Origin: UBA4729 sp038236865
GTDB lineage: Bacteria > Patescibacteriota > Saccharimonadia > Saccharimonadales > UBA4665
Reading direction: 5' to 3'
DNA length: 6,780 nucleotides
NCBI GenBank assembly: GCA_038236865.1
Contig: JBBRZI010000044.1
Span: 1-6,780 of the forward strand
Below the pieces are notes generated by a model that had not been told where the DNA came from, ran no database searches, and saw only the letters and a program-made list of their open reading frames with translations. Positions 1-5,650 of the stretch are shown here, piece by piece (the first letter of the stretch is position 1; every line of letters starts with the position of its first letter). The position numbers and the translations under genes were made by a program.

Positions 1-1014
1 GGCAACCTGAAAGCCAAGGGTACTATCACCGGCGGTGTTAGCGCGCCGGACTACGCCGAGAACATTACAGCTAGCGACCGGTCAATTGGGGCCGCTGACG
101 TCGTGGCGCTCGATCCACTGCACCCCGGAGCGGTTGTGAAGTCAGCCAAGCCGTACGATCCGGGTGCTCTGGGCGTCATCTCCACCCACCCTGGCTTTGT
201 GACCAACGGCCTCATGGACGGCACCGACGATTCCAGCCAGCGCCCCCTAGCGTTGTCCGGCCGGGTGCCTGTCAAGGTCGTGAATGAAAATGGGGCAATT
301 GCTGCCGGTGATTACCTCACAAGCTCGAGAACTCCCGGGGTCGCCATGAAGGCCACCCTAGCTGGCCCAGTGATTGGCCGGGCGCTCGAAGCCTTTGACG
401 GCTCAACTGGAACCATTCTGCTGTTCATCGATAACACGTACTTCAACCCGAACGATGCTAACCACCTCCAGTCGAACGATATTGCCACCACGACACTACA
501 GGTCAGTGGCCTGACGTCGCTCACCGACCTTAATGTGTCCGGCACAGCTACCATTACTAATTTGACTGTTACTGGTACCGCGACATTTAGGGGCAAGCTC
601 GTTGTCCTCGGCGACGTCGAAACCCGCAACATCTTGGTGAACGGGCATATCGTGTCATCTGGTGATGCGCCACTCGTCGCAGTGGGTGCCGCCGCCGGCA
701 GCAGTACGCTCGATCAGATTGCAGCCAGCACAACAGTCGACGGCACGGATACCGCCGGAACGGTCATGATCAACACTGGCCAAACCATTGCCAACAGCGG
801 TGTTCTGGCCGAAATAACCTTTGCCCAGGCCTTTGCTAACGGCACATTCAAGGTAGCCCTAACGCCAACGAATGGTAACGCTCTCGATATCCGTGTCTAT
901 GTAGAGAAAACAACGACTGGCTTCCGCATCGTCAGTAAAGACAAAGCCCTGGCCGCCACCCAGTATAGTTTCGATTACATCGTGATTGGCGCCAAAATGG
1001 CAACAACTCCCTAG
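1..1014 (+). CDS. C-terminal part of a large repeat-rich surface/fibre-like protein (5' end outside window)
   Basis: The reading frame is open from the first base to TAG at 1012-1014, giving 337 visible residues; the GTG at 103 is internal, so the true start lies upstream of the window. Three parts can be seen. Residues 17-145 (DYAEN, then VVALDP, VKSAKPYDPGALGVIST, GRVPVKV, GDYLTSS, PGVAMKA and GRALEAF) resemble the beta-rich domain that follows fibre or adhesin stalks in giant CPR surface proteins and is distantly like phage-tail G2/S74-type maturation regions. Residues 166-210 contain an 11-residue repeat (LQVSGLTSLTD, LNVSGTATITN, LTVTGTATFRG, then LVVLGDVETRN), which suggests a short beta-solenoid. 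Residues 230-337 look like a terminal beta-sandwich (TGQTIANSGVLAEITF, then VALTPTNGNA, TTTGFRI, YSFDYIVIG), possibly a binding knob. There is no membrane segment or cell-wall sorting signal at the C-terminus. An extracellular or envelope location is inferred. The frame is solid; the function is uncertain. Confidence 0.85.
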   Translation, partial: GNLKAKGTITGGVSAPDYAENITASDRSIGAADVVALDPLHPGAVVKSAKPYDPGALGVISTHPGFVTNGLMDGTDDSSQRPLALSGRVPVKVVNENGAIAAGDYLTSSRTPGVAMKATLAGPVIGRALEAFDGSTGTILLFIDNTYFNPNDANHLQSNDIATTTLQVSGLTSLTDLNVSGTATITNLTVTGTATFRGKLVVLGDVETRNILVNGHIVSSGDAPLVAVGAAAGSSTLDQIAASTTVDGTDTAGTVMINTGQTIANSGVLAEITFAQAFANGTFKVALTPTNGNALDIRVYVEKTTTGFRIVSKDKALAATQYSFDYIVIGAKMATTP

Positions 1015-1080
1015 GGCGGTAGATAGGGGTTGGTAGTTGGGGTTAGCTCTAGCGACAGCAACAATGACAAATCTCGCCAC

Positions 1081-1108
1081 TGCAATAGCTTCTCGTCAAG
1101 CTTATGCA
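1081..1108. other. imperfect hairpin after the surface-protein gene
   Basis: TGCA-AT-AGCTT pairs with AAGCT-TA-TGCA around the loop CTCGTC, giving nine base pairs with a two-base internal mismatch. It is the first hairpin downstream of the TAG at 1012-1014, but no T-run follows, so calling it a terminator would be a guess. Confidence 0.3.
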
Positions 1109-1110
1109 GC

Positions 1111-1220
1111 TGTCATGCCAGGCTTACGCTGTCATGCCGGGCTCGACCCGGTACCTAGAACTATCGCCTTGTCGTGCCGGACATGCGCCTTGTCGTGCCG
1201 GGCTCGACCCGGTATCCAGG
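1111..1220. repeat. cluster of small palindromic repeats, TGTCATGCC family
   Basis: Two full units (1130-1158 and 1191-1220) consist of TGTCRTGCCGGG, the loop CTCGA, then CCCGGTAYCYAG, and so fold into GC-rich hairpins. Two half units carrying only the left arm begin at 1111 and 1170. The starts at 1111, 1130, 1170 and 1191 are spaced by 19, 40 and 21 bases, close to a 20-base step. Another full unit lies at 1740-1768. Short GTCAT...ATCCAG palindromes of this kind are dispersed intergenic repeats (REP or MITE-like) in many bacteria; no transposase is present here. The tail of the second unit, ATCCAGGCT followed by GAGAGCTCTTTGTCT, recurs at 1889-1910. Confidence 0.75.
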
Positions 1221-1250
1221 CTGAGAGCTCTTTGTCTGGATCCCAAAGCA

Positions 1251-1350
1251 AGTTTGGGATGACAGCGGGGTGTTTGGGATGACAATGGGACGCCCGGCAT
1301 GACAAGCGCACGTTTGGTATAACAGTGGTGGAGTTAGGGCGACAGTGAGA
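1251..1350. repeat. 20-bp-period degenerate tandem array
   Basis: Five consecutive blocks of exactly 20 bases start at 1251, 1271, 1291, 1311 and 1331. They share the core TTTGGGATGACA or a decayed form: GGGATGACA at 1256 and 1276, GGCATGACA at 1296, GGTATAACA at 1316, AGGGCGACA at 1336. The core is the reverse complement of the TGTCATGCC arm in the cluster just upstream, so the two blocks together form a loose large inverted arrangement about a centre near 1230-1245 (ATCCAG facing CTGGAT). The array ends about 27 bases before the -35 box of the next gene. A constant period of two helical turns could reflect protein binding, or simply tandem duplication followed by decay. Confidence 0.65.
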
Positions 1351-1376
1351 GTTTTGAGCGTCGGGGTGGCGACGCC

Positions 1377-1405
1377 TTGACTGGGGCGGGGAAGCTCTGT
1401 ACGCT
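1377..1405 (+). promoter_or_regulatory. promoter predicted to give a leaderless transcript
   Basis: TTGACT at 1377-1382 is separated by 17 bases from TACGCT at 1400-1405, which fits the TANNNT -10 pattern. The expected start point, seven bases after the -10 box, falls on the A of the ATG at 1412. No Shine-Dalgarno precedes that ATG, which agrees with a leaderless mRNA. Confidence 0.6.
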
Positions 1406-1411
1406 AGAACT

Positions 1412-1678
1412 ATGAAAGTGCTTGTCCTTTACCGACCCAACTCTGAACACGGCCGCATCGTCGAAGATTTTATTCACGATTACCAGGCCCGCCAACACGG
1501 CGGCAAAATCGAAGTCGCCAACATCGATAGCCGGGAAGGCATGGCCACGGCTAGCCTATACGATATTGTGGAATATCCGGCGATTCTCGTTGTACGGACC
1601 GATGGCGGCATTGTCCGAGCCTGGCAGGGCCCGGTGCTACCTCTGATGAACGAAGTCGCCGCTTACGCTTACGCGTAG
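1412..1678 (+). CDS. small thioredoxin-fold protein lacking the CXXC motif
   Basis: This 88-residue protein has the start of a thioredoxin/glutaredoxin fold: beta strand MKVLVLY, then RPNSEHGR where a CPYC or CXXC active site would sit, helix RIVEDFIHDYQARQ, strand KIEVANID, and VEYPAILVV, in which YP matches the cis-proline position of thioredoxin folds. The end, QGPVLPLMNEVAAYA, would be the final helix. It contains no cysteine at all, so thiol-disulfide chemistry is ruled out; a binding or structural role is more likely. Similar short CXXC-less proteins are, from memory, recurrent in Saccharibacteria. The ATG at 1412 is chosen because it begins the first strand and lies at the expected transcription start. 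Full length is plausible. It stands alone: the nearest genes on both sides are hundreds of bases away behind repeats. Its biological role is unknown. Confidence 0.75.
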   Translation: MKVLVLYRPNSEHGRIVEDFIHDYQARQHGGKIEVANIDSREGMATASLYDIVEYPAILVVRTDGGIVRAWQGPVLPLMNEVAAYAYA

Positions 1679-1690
1679 CTGAGTAGCTGA

Positions 1691-1720
1691 ATAGTCGGAT
1701 AGTTAGATAGTCGGATAGTT
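1691..1720. repeat. short direct repeat, 14 bp twice
   Basis: ATAGTCGGATAGTT occurs at 1691-1704 and again at 1707-1720, a 16-base period. The second copy runs into GGATAGTTTTATA (1713-1725), whose exact reverse complement lies at 5559-5571, outside the inverted element copy B. Confidence 0.7.
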
Positions 1721-1739
1721 TTATAGTTGGCTTCAACCC

Positions 1740-1768
1740 TGTCATGCCGGGCTCGACCCGGCATCCAG
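1740..1768. repeat. palindromic repeat unit, TGTCATGCC family
   Basis: ATGCCGGG (1744-1751) pairs perfectly with CCCGGCAT (1757-1764) around the loop CTCGA, with TGTC before and CCAG after. It is the best preserved copy of the family seen at 1111-1220. Confidence 0.85.
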
Positions 1769-1780
1769 AACTCCTCACCT

Positions 1781-1895
1781 TGTCGTACCGGGCTTGCTAG
1801 CACTGCGGTTAGCAGTGATATATGCGTAAGCCCAAGAAAACCTTCTTATGAAATTATAGTTTTCCTGGTGTGAAGCGGTTGCCCAGTATCCAGGC
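1781..1895 (+). repeat. structured ~105-bp repeat element, copy A
   Basis: From GGGCTTGCTAGCACTG at 1790 to CCAGGC at 1895 this matches, at roughly 80 percent by eye, the reverse complement of 5399-5506 (copy B). It carries two hairpins: CACTGC/GCAGTG (1801-1817), and a longer one in which CCCAAGAAAAC pairs with GTTTTCCTGG across a loop containing CTTATG and AAATTAT. The left end TGTCGTACCGGGCTTG and right end GCCCAGTATCCAGG look like the two arms of the TGTCATGCC palindromic repeat pushed apart by about 80 bases, so the element may be an expanded member of that family. No open reading frame is present. Its function is unknown. Confidence 0.7.
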
Positions 1896-1940
1896 TCGAG
1901 CTCTTTCTCTAAAGTGAAGCGGTTGCCTGATATCTAGGCT
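1870..1940. repeat. 27-bp direct repeat pair
   Basis: GTGAAGCGGTTGCC followed by ATATC-like sequence and AGGCT occurs at 1870-1896 and 1914-1940, differing at only a few positions; the copies start 44 bases apart. The first copy overlaps the right end of element A. The second ends just before the inverted repeat at the ileS promoter. Confidence 0.7.
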
Positions 1941-1947
1941 ATCTGGC

Positions 1948-1975
1948 TTTGGCGCGCCAGATTGCGTGGTATACT
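1948..1975 (+). promoter_or_regulatory. ileS promoter with extended -10, overlapped by an inverted repeat
   Basis: TGGTATACT at 1967-1975 is an extended -10 (TG at 1967-1968, TATACT at 1970-1975). A weak -35, TTTGGC, lies at 1948-1953. Transcription is expected to start near 1982, just before the T-box leader. ATCTGGC (1941-1947) and GCCAGAT (1956-1962) form a perfect 7-bp inverted repeat, with the nested palindrome TGGCGCGCCA (1950-1959), over the -35 region. This could be an operator, though no regulator can be named. Confidence 0.6.
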
Positions 1976-1981
1976 GGAGCT

Positions 1982-2221
1982 ACAATTTGGTACATCCGTT
2001 GAGCGGCTATCCACCGCAATCTCTGAAGCAAACAATCAGGGAACGGAGCAGACAGAACAGCGGGTTTTACAATAGCCGCCCAGTAGACTCTGACGAACCC
2101 ACCATCGTGACTGGTGAATGAAGTGTCTGTCGCCTTCGGGAGTCAGAAATTCAGGTGGTACCACCCTCGCTAACCGCTCGGGTCCTGATCAAGAATTGAT
2201 CATTCAGGACGAGCGGTTTTT
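1982..2221 (+). promoter_or_regulatory. T-box riboswitch leader of ileS (tRNA-Ile sensing)
   Basis: The leader reads tRNA-Ile charging and controls readthrough into ileS. Seen in the sequence: the T-box bulge TGGT at 2156-2159, whose UGGU can pair with the ACCA end of uncharged tRNA-Ile (A73), set in an antiterminator made of TCAGG (2151-2155) with CCTGA (2184-2188) and ACC (2160-2162) with GGT (2181-2183). The 3' arm TCCTGA is also used by the terminator, so the two structures exclude each other. Near the 5' end a short hairpin GCGG (2003-2006)/CCGC (2014-2017) presents the isoleucine codon AUC at 2009-2011 in a seven-base loop, as in ultrashort Stem I T-boxes. A hairpin CACCA/TGGTG (2100-2116) and GACTC/GAGTC (2086-2090 with 2140-2144) lie between. 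The T-box identity is firm; the specifier assignment is less so, because GCGGCTAT (2003-2010) also pairs with ATAGCCGC (2072-2079). Confidence 0.88.
2173..2221 (+). terminator. T-box regulated intrinsic terminator
   Basis: ACCGCTCG (2173-2180) pairs with CGAGCGGT (2210-2217) and TCCTGA (2183-2188) with TCAGGA (2204-2209), with a GG bulge. The hairpin is followed by a T-run (2217-2221). It forms when tRNA-Ile is charged and the antiterminator is not stabilised. Confidence 0.9.
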
Positions 2222-2246
2222 ATATCTCAACAAGTATCACAACCCC

Positions 2247-2252
2247 AAGGAG
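2247..2252 (+). promoter_or_regulatory. ileS ribosome binding site
   Basis: AAGGAG lies five bases before the ATG at 2258 and 25 bases after the attenuator T-run. It is outside the terminator stem, which supports transcriptional rather than translational T-box control. It is the only clear Shine-Dalgarno in the window. Confidence 0.85.
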
Positions 2253-2257
2253 CAACC

Positions 2258-5197
2258 ATGAAATTTCAAAAGGGAACCCGGCGCCGGGCCATCGACTACG
2301 AAAAGGATCTGGTGGCCTATTGGAACGATCAAAAAACATTCGAAAAGTCGGTCGAGCAACGGCCGGCCGATACTGCCTACGTATTCTACGATGGTCCACC
2401 CTTCATCACCGGTGTGCCGCACACCGGCACATTGCTGTCGAGCATCGCCAAGGACGCCGTACCGCGCTTTTGGACGATGAAAGGCAAGCGCGTTGAGCGG
2501 GTGTGGGGCTGGGATTGCCACGGCCTGCCCGCCGAAGTCTTTACCGAAAAGAAGCTTGGCATCCAGGATAAGCGCGACATCGGCACCAAAATCAGCCTGG
2601 AAGACTACATTCTGACCTGTCGTGAGAACATGGTTGCCACCGGTGACCTCTGGGAGAGCACGATTGAGCGGGTTGGTCGCTGGGTCGACTTTAAACACGC
2701 CTATAAAACCATGGATAAAGAGTACATGGAATCAGTCTGGTGGGCCTTTAAACAGCTCTACGACAAAGGCAAAGTCTACGAGGGTGAAAAGGTGCTGCTG
2801 TACTGCGTTCGTGACGCCACGCCAATCAGTAAAGCCGAAGTCGCCATGGATAACTCCTACCAAGACGTCACCGATCCGTCGGTCTACGTGAAGCTCAAGC
2901 TTGTTGGTAGCGACAGCTCACTGTTAGCCTGGACGACCACCCCCTGGACGCTCCCTGCCAACACCGCGGCAGCCGTCAATGCGGCCGAAGACTACGTCGA
3001 GGTGCAGGTCGGCGATGATAAGCTGATCCTGGCCAGCGCCATGCTCGACAAAGTCCTCCAAGATGAAAAACACAACGTTGTGCCGCACACAATATTGCGG
3101 ACATTTAAAGGGGCCGAACTGGTTGGCCAGTCCTACGAACCGTTGTTTGAGAACCGTGGTAAAAACGCGCACAAGATCTGGCACGCCGACTACGTAACGA
3201 TGGAAGACGGCACCGGTATTGTCCACCTGGCACCGGCCTACGGTGAAGAAGACTACGCCCTGGCTAAGCAGGAGGGTTTTCCGTTTGTGCTCGATATTGA
3301 CGAGAACGGCTTCTTTAGCAGTGGCCCTTGGGTTGGCCAGCAAGTCTGGGAGGTCAATAAACAGATCGCCAAAGAGCTGCACGAACAAGGCGTCGTCTGG
3401 CGCATCAATTACATTACGCACAGCTACCCCCACTGCCATCGCTGTGGCACGAAACTGATGTACCGAGCCCACCCGAGTTGGTTTATGGACATCGCCGGCC
3501 AGCGCGCCGAGATGCTCGAGCAGAACGACGCCGTCGTCAACTGGTTCCCCGGGCACATCAAACACGGCCGCTTCGAAAAGACGGTGGCGAGTGCTCCCGA
3601 TTGGAATCTGAGCCGTGATCGCTTCTGGGCCACCGCCATGCCGGTCTGGAAAGGCACGGATGACAACGGTACTGAGCATATTAAGGTTGTTGGTAGCTAC
3701 GCCGAACTCAAAGAATTATCAGGGGTAGAGTTGGTAGATTACCACCGCCCGTGGGTCGATGATGTAACCTTCACAATAGACGGGGTTGTGTACGAACGCA
3801 TCGACAAGGTGCTGGACTGTTGGTTCGAAAGCGGCAGCATGCCGTTCGCCCAGTTTCACTACCCATTTGAAAACGTCGCCAAGTTTGAGCAAAACTTTCC
3901 GGGTGATTTTATCGTCGAGTATGTTGGTCAAGTCCGGGCCTGGTTCTATTACTTGCACGCCATTTCGGTTGGGCTATTCGGCAAGTCGGCATTTAAAAAC
4001 GTCATCGTCACCGGTACGGTCGCCGGCAACGACGGCCGCAAGATGAGCAAGAGCTTTGGCAACTTCACGGACCCCAATGAGCTGATGGACAAGTACAGCG
4101 CCGACAGCCTGCGCTACCTATTGCTCAGCTCACCACTGCTGAGCGGCGAAGACTTTTCGCTGCAAGACAAAGAAGTCGCCGACGTCGCCCGCAAGCTCAG
4201 CATGGTCTGGAATATGTATGACTTCTTTACACTCTATGCGTCGGTTGACGGCTGGGAGTGGCAGGGTGATCTGAGCGACCCAAGCGCGCAGCTGAACCAT
4301 CCGCTCGACAAATGGATTGTCAGTCGGGTGCATCAATTGGCCAAAGAAGTCGACAGCCAGATGGAAGGTTATGATGTCGCCGCTGCTCTCAAGCCAATTC
4401 TGCCATTTATAGATGACGCTTCGAACTGGTACGTTCGCCGGTCGCGCAAGCGTTTTTGGAAATCAGAAGACGACAACGACAAGAACGACGCCTACCGCAC
4501 GCTCCACTACGTTCTGACGCGCTTAAGCTTGATTATGGCGCCATTCACGCCGTTCTTGGCCGAAGAGCTCTACCGGCAGTTGACGGGCGGCGAGAGTGTT
4601 CACCTGTGTGATTGGCGAAGCGATGGGGAAGTCGATGCCGCCTTGCTGGCCTCGATGGCCTGGACGCGCGAGCTCATCACCGATGGTTTGGCTGAACGTG
4701 CCAAAGCCGGCTTAAAAGTTCGCCAACCGCTGCAAAGCGCTATCGGCTGGCTCAAAGAGGTAACACCCGAGCACCGCGAATTCATGCAAGAGATCATGGC
4801 CGAAGAACTCAACGTCAAAGAGGCTCGCCTGGGGACGGAAGCCGAACTGGGCGCGCACAAACTCTTCGGCAATCTCAAGGTCAGCCCGAAGTCCGTAGTG
4901 ATCGACATGGATATGACGCCGGAGCTCAAGCTCGAAGGCGTCATGCGCGAGATTGTGCGCAACGTTCAGAATGCCCGCAAGGAAGCCGGGCTGGAGGTTG
5001 ACGATCGGATTGAACTGCAATTGGGGAGCGATCACGCCGATGTAACGGCAGTATTTACAACACCTAGTCTGGCCGAAACTATTAAACAGGAGACACTAGC
5101 GACTGGGCTAAACTGTGGTGAATTGGGTGATTCGTACGCCACTGTTGTAAAAATAGGTGCAGCTACGCTTGGCATCAAGCTCAAAAAAGCTACCTAG
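2258..5197 (+). CDS. ileS: isoleucyl-tRNA synthetase
   Basis: Cytoplasmic class I synthetase of 979 residues that charges tRNA-Ile with isoleucine using ATP. Seen in order: nucleotide-binding region DGPPFITGVPHTGT (45-58), where the canonical HIGH motif reads HTGT; GWDCHGLPAE (84-93); CP1 editing domain with WTTTPWTLP (225-233) and GTGIVHLAPAYGEED (318-332), expected to hydrolyse Val-tRNA-Ile; CHRC (393-396), a possible metal site; DCWFESGS (520-527); KMSKS (595-599); anticodon-binding domain with NWYVRRSRKRFW (723-734), typical of the eukaryote-like type 2 IleRS group; and a C-terminal region with VRQPLQS and MREIVRNVQNARKEAGL. The length is normal for the family. The ATG at 2258 has a good Shine-Dalgarno. 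The unit is monocistronic, under the T-box leader. The fourth residue of HIGH is Thr instead of His; CPR enzymes often vary there, and HIGH changes in type 2 enzymes have been connected with mupirocin resistance, but that is not shown here. Confidence 0.97.
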   Translation: MKFQKGTRRRAIDYEKDLVAYWNDQKTFEKSVEQRPADTAYVFYDGPPFITGVPHTGTLLSSIAKDAVPRFWTMKGKRVERVWGWDCHGLPAEVFTEKKLGIQDKRDIGTKISLEDYILTCRENMVATGDLWESTIERVGRWVDFKHAYKTMDKEYMESVWWAFKQLYDKGKVYEGEKVLLYCVRDATPISKAEVAMDNSYQDVTDPSVYVKLKLVGSDSSLLAWTTTPWTLPANTAAAVNAAEDYVEVQVGDDKLILASAMLDKVLQDEKHNVVPHTILRTFKGAELVGQSYEPLFENRGKNAHKIWHADYVTMEDGTGIVHLAPAYGEEDYALAKQEGFPFVLDIDENGFFSSGPWVGQQVWEVNKQIAKELHEQGVVWRINYITHSYPHCHRCGTKLMYRAHPSWFMDIAGQRAEMLEQNDAVVNWFPGHIKHGRFEKTVASAPDWNLSRDRFWATAMPVWKGTDDNGTEHIKVVGSYAELKELSGVELVDYHRPWVDDVTFTIDGVVYERIDKVLDCWFESGSMPFAQFHYPFENVAKFEQNFPGDFIVEYVGQVRAWFYYLHAISVGLFGKSAFKNVIVTGTVAGNDGRKMSKSFGNFTDPNELMDKYSADSLRYLLLSSPLLSGEDFSLQDKEVADVARKLSMVWNMYDFFTLYASVDGWEWQGDLSDPSAQLNHPLDKWIVSRVHQLAKEVDSQMEGYDVAAALKPILPFIDDASNWYVRRSRKRFWKSEDDNDKNDAYRTLHYVLTRLSLIMAPFTPFLAEELYRQLTGGESVHLCDWRSDGEVDAALLASMAWTRELITDGLAERAKAGLKVRQPLQSAIGWLKEVTPEHREFMQEIMAEELNVKEARLGTEAELGAHKLFGNLKVSPKSVVIDMDMTPELKLEGVMREIVRNVQNARKEAGLEVDDRIELQLGSDHADVTAVFTTPSLAETIKQETLATGLNCGELGDSYATVVKIGAATLGIKLKKAT

Positions 5198-5267
5198 CTC
5201 CACACGAACGTTAGAGCTGCCATTGTAGACTCTTCGTCAGCCTGAATCCAACCCAAGATCCCTCAAT

Positions 5268-5292
5268 GTGTGAGAGGTCCGTCCTCTCACAC
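5268..5292. repeat. GTGAGAGG palindrome, copy 1
   Basis: GTGTGAGAGG pairs perfectly with CCTCTCACAC around TCCGT, a 10-bp stem. It lies 71 bases after the ileS stop codon and could act in 3' end formation, but no T-run follows. Two further copies lie at 6146-6168 and 6209-6246. Confidence 0.8.
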
Positions 5293-5311
5293 TGCGCGCG
5301 GTTTCGGCAGA

Positions 5312-5346
5312 TTGGGCCGGATCTGGCAAGCCAGCAATAAGCCCAA
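5312..5346. other. two-part hairpin downstream of ileS
   Basis: TTGGGC (5312-5317) pairs with GCCCAA (5341-5346), enclosing CTGG/CCAG (5323-5326 with 5331-5334) around CAAG. It could be part of the ileS 3' untranslated region or an end of the adjoining repeat; no T-run follows. Confidence 0.4.
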
Positions 5347-5355
5347 ATCCTGAAC

Positions 5356-5385
5356 TGTCATCCTGAACTCGGTCGAGAATCCAGG
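5356..5385. repeat. TGTCATCC-type small palindromic repeat
   Basis: TGTCATCCTGAACTCG, GT, CGAGAATCCAGG has the same TGTCAT start and ATCCAGG end as the units at 1130, 1191 and 1740, but different stem bases. CCTGAACT occurs twice in direct order (5349-5356 and 5362-5369) around its left end. It abuts element copy B. Confidence 0.6.
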
Positions 5386-5398
5386 CAAAAATCTTGAG

Positions 5399-5506
5399 GC
5401 CTCGATACTACACCAACGCTTCCTCCCAGGAAGACCATAATTTTCCATAAGTCGGTTTTCTGGGCATTACGCATATACCACCGCTGACCACAGTGCTAGC
5501 AAGCCC
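5399..5506 (-). repeat. structured ~105-bp repeat element, copy B (inverted relative to copy A)
   Basis: Read on the minus strand it runs from GGGCTTGCTAGCACTG (5506 downwards) to GTATCGAGGC (5399) and aligns with 1790-1895 along its whole length. First hairpin: CACTGT with GCGGTG, where both differences from copy A turn Watson-Crick pairs into G-U pairs. Second hairpin: CCCAGAAAACC with GGTCTTCCTGGG, around a loop with ACTTATGG and AAAATTAT. The match continues beyond the core: GGATAGTTTTATA, in the minus direction at 5571-5559, also lies before copy A at 1713-1725. No reading frame is present. Confidence 0.7.
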
Positions 5507-5612
5507 GTCAGTACCGCGACGTTACGAGCGTCAACCAGCTAAGCCTCAACTTAAAAATTATAAAACTATCCTACTATTCCACTACGTAACCCGCCGTCTG
5601 GTGGCAACAGGG

Positions 5613-5641
5613 TTTACAGAGACGGACATATCTGCTAATAT
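5613..5641 (+). promoter_or_regulatory. rplU promoter, near-consensus, predicted leaderless
   Basis: TTTACA (5613-5618), a 17-base spacer, then TAATAT (5636-5641) preceded by TG at 5633-5634 (extended -10). Transcription should start at about 5648, two or three bases before the ATG at 5651, so ribosome binding upstream is impossible. CCGTCT (5594-5599) and AGACGG (5620-5625) form a perfect 6-bp inverted repeat bracketing the -35 box and could be an operator. Confidence 0.8.
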
Positions 5642-5650
5642 TGGCTAAGT

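Noticed and set aside
1037..1282. 81-codon open frame on the plus strand
   Set aside because: It runs through the palindromic repeat cluster, has no ribosome binding site, and its residues (repeated CHAG, CRTCALSCR) simply translate the repeats.
1111..1350. CRISPR array
   Set aside because: There are regular cores about 20 bases apart but no unique spacers of 25-40 bases between identical repeats, and no cas gene.
2924..3679. 251-codon minus-strand open frame inside ileS
   Set aside because: It is an antisense shadow of a well-supported gene, with no recognisable domain and no start signals.
1679..5600. Composite transposon carrying ileS
   Set aside because: The inverted elements flank the gene, but there is no transposase, no target-site duplication that I can see, and similar repeats occur elsewhere in the window; dispersed intergenic repeats are the simpler reading.
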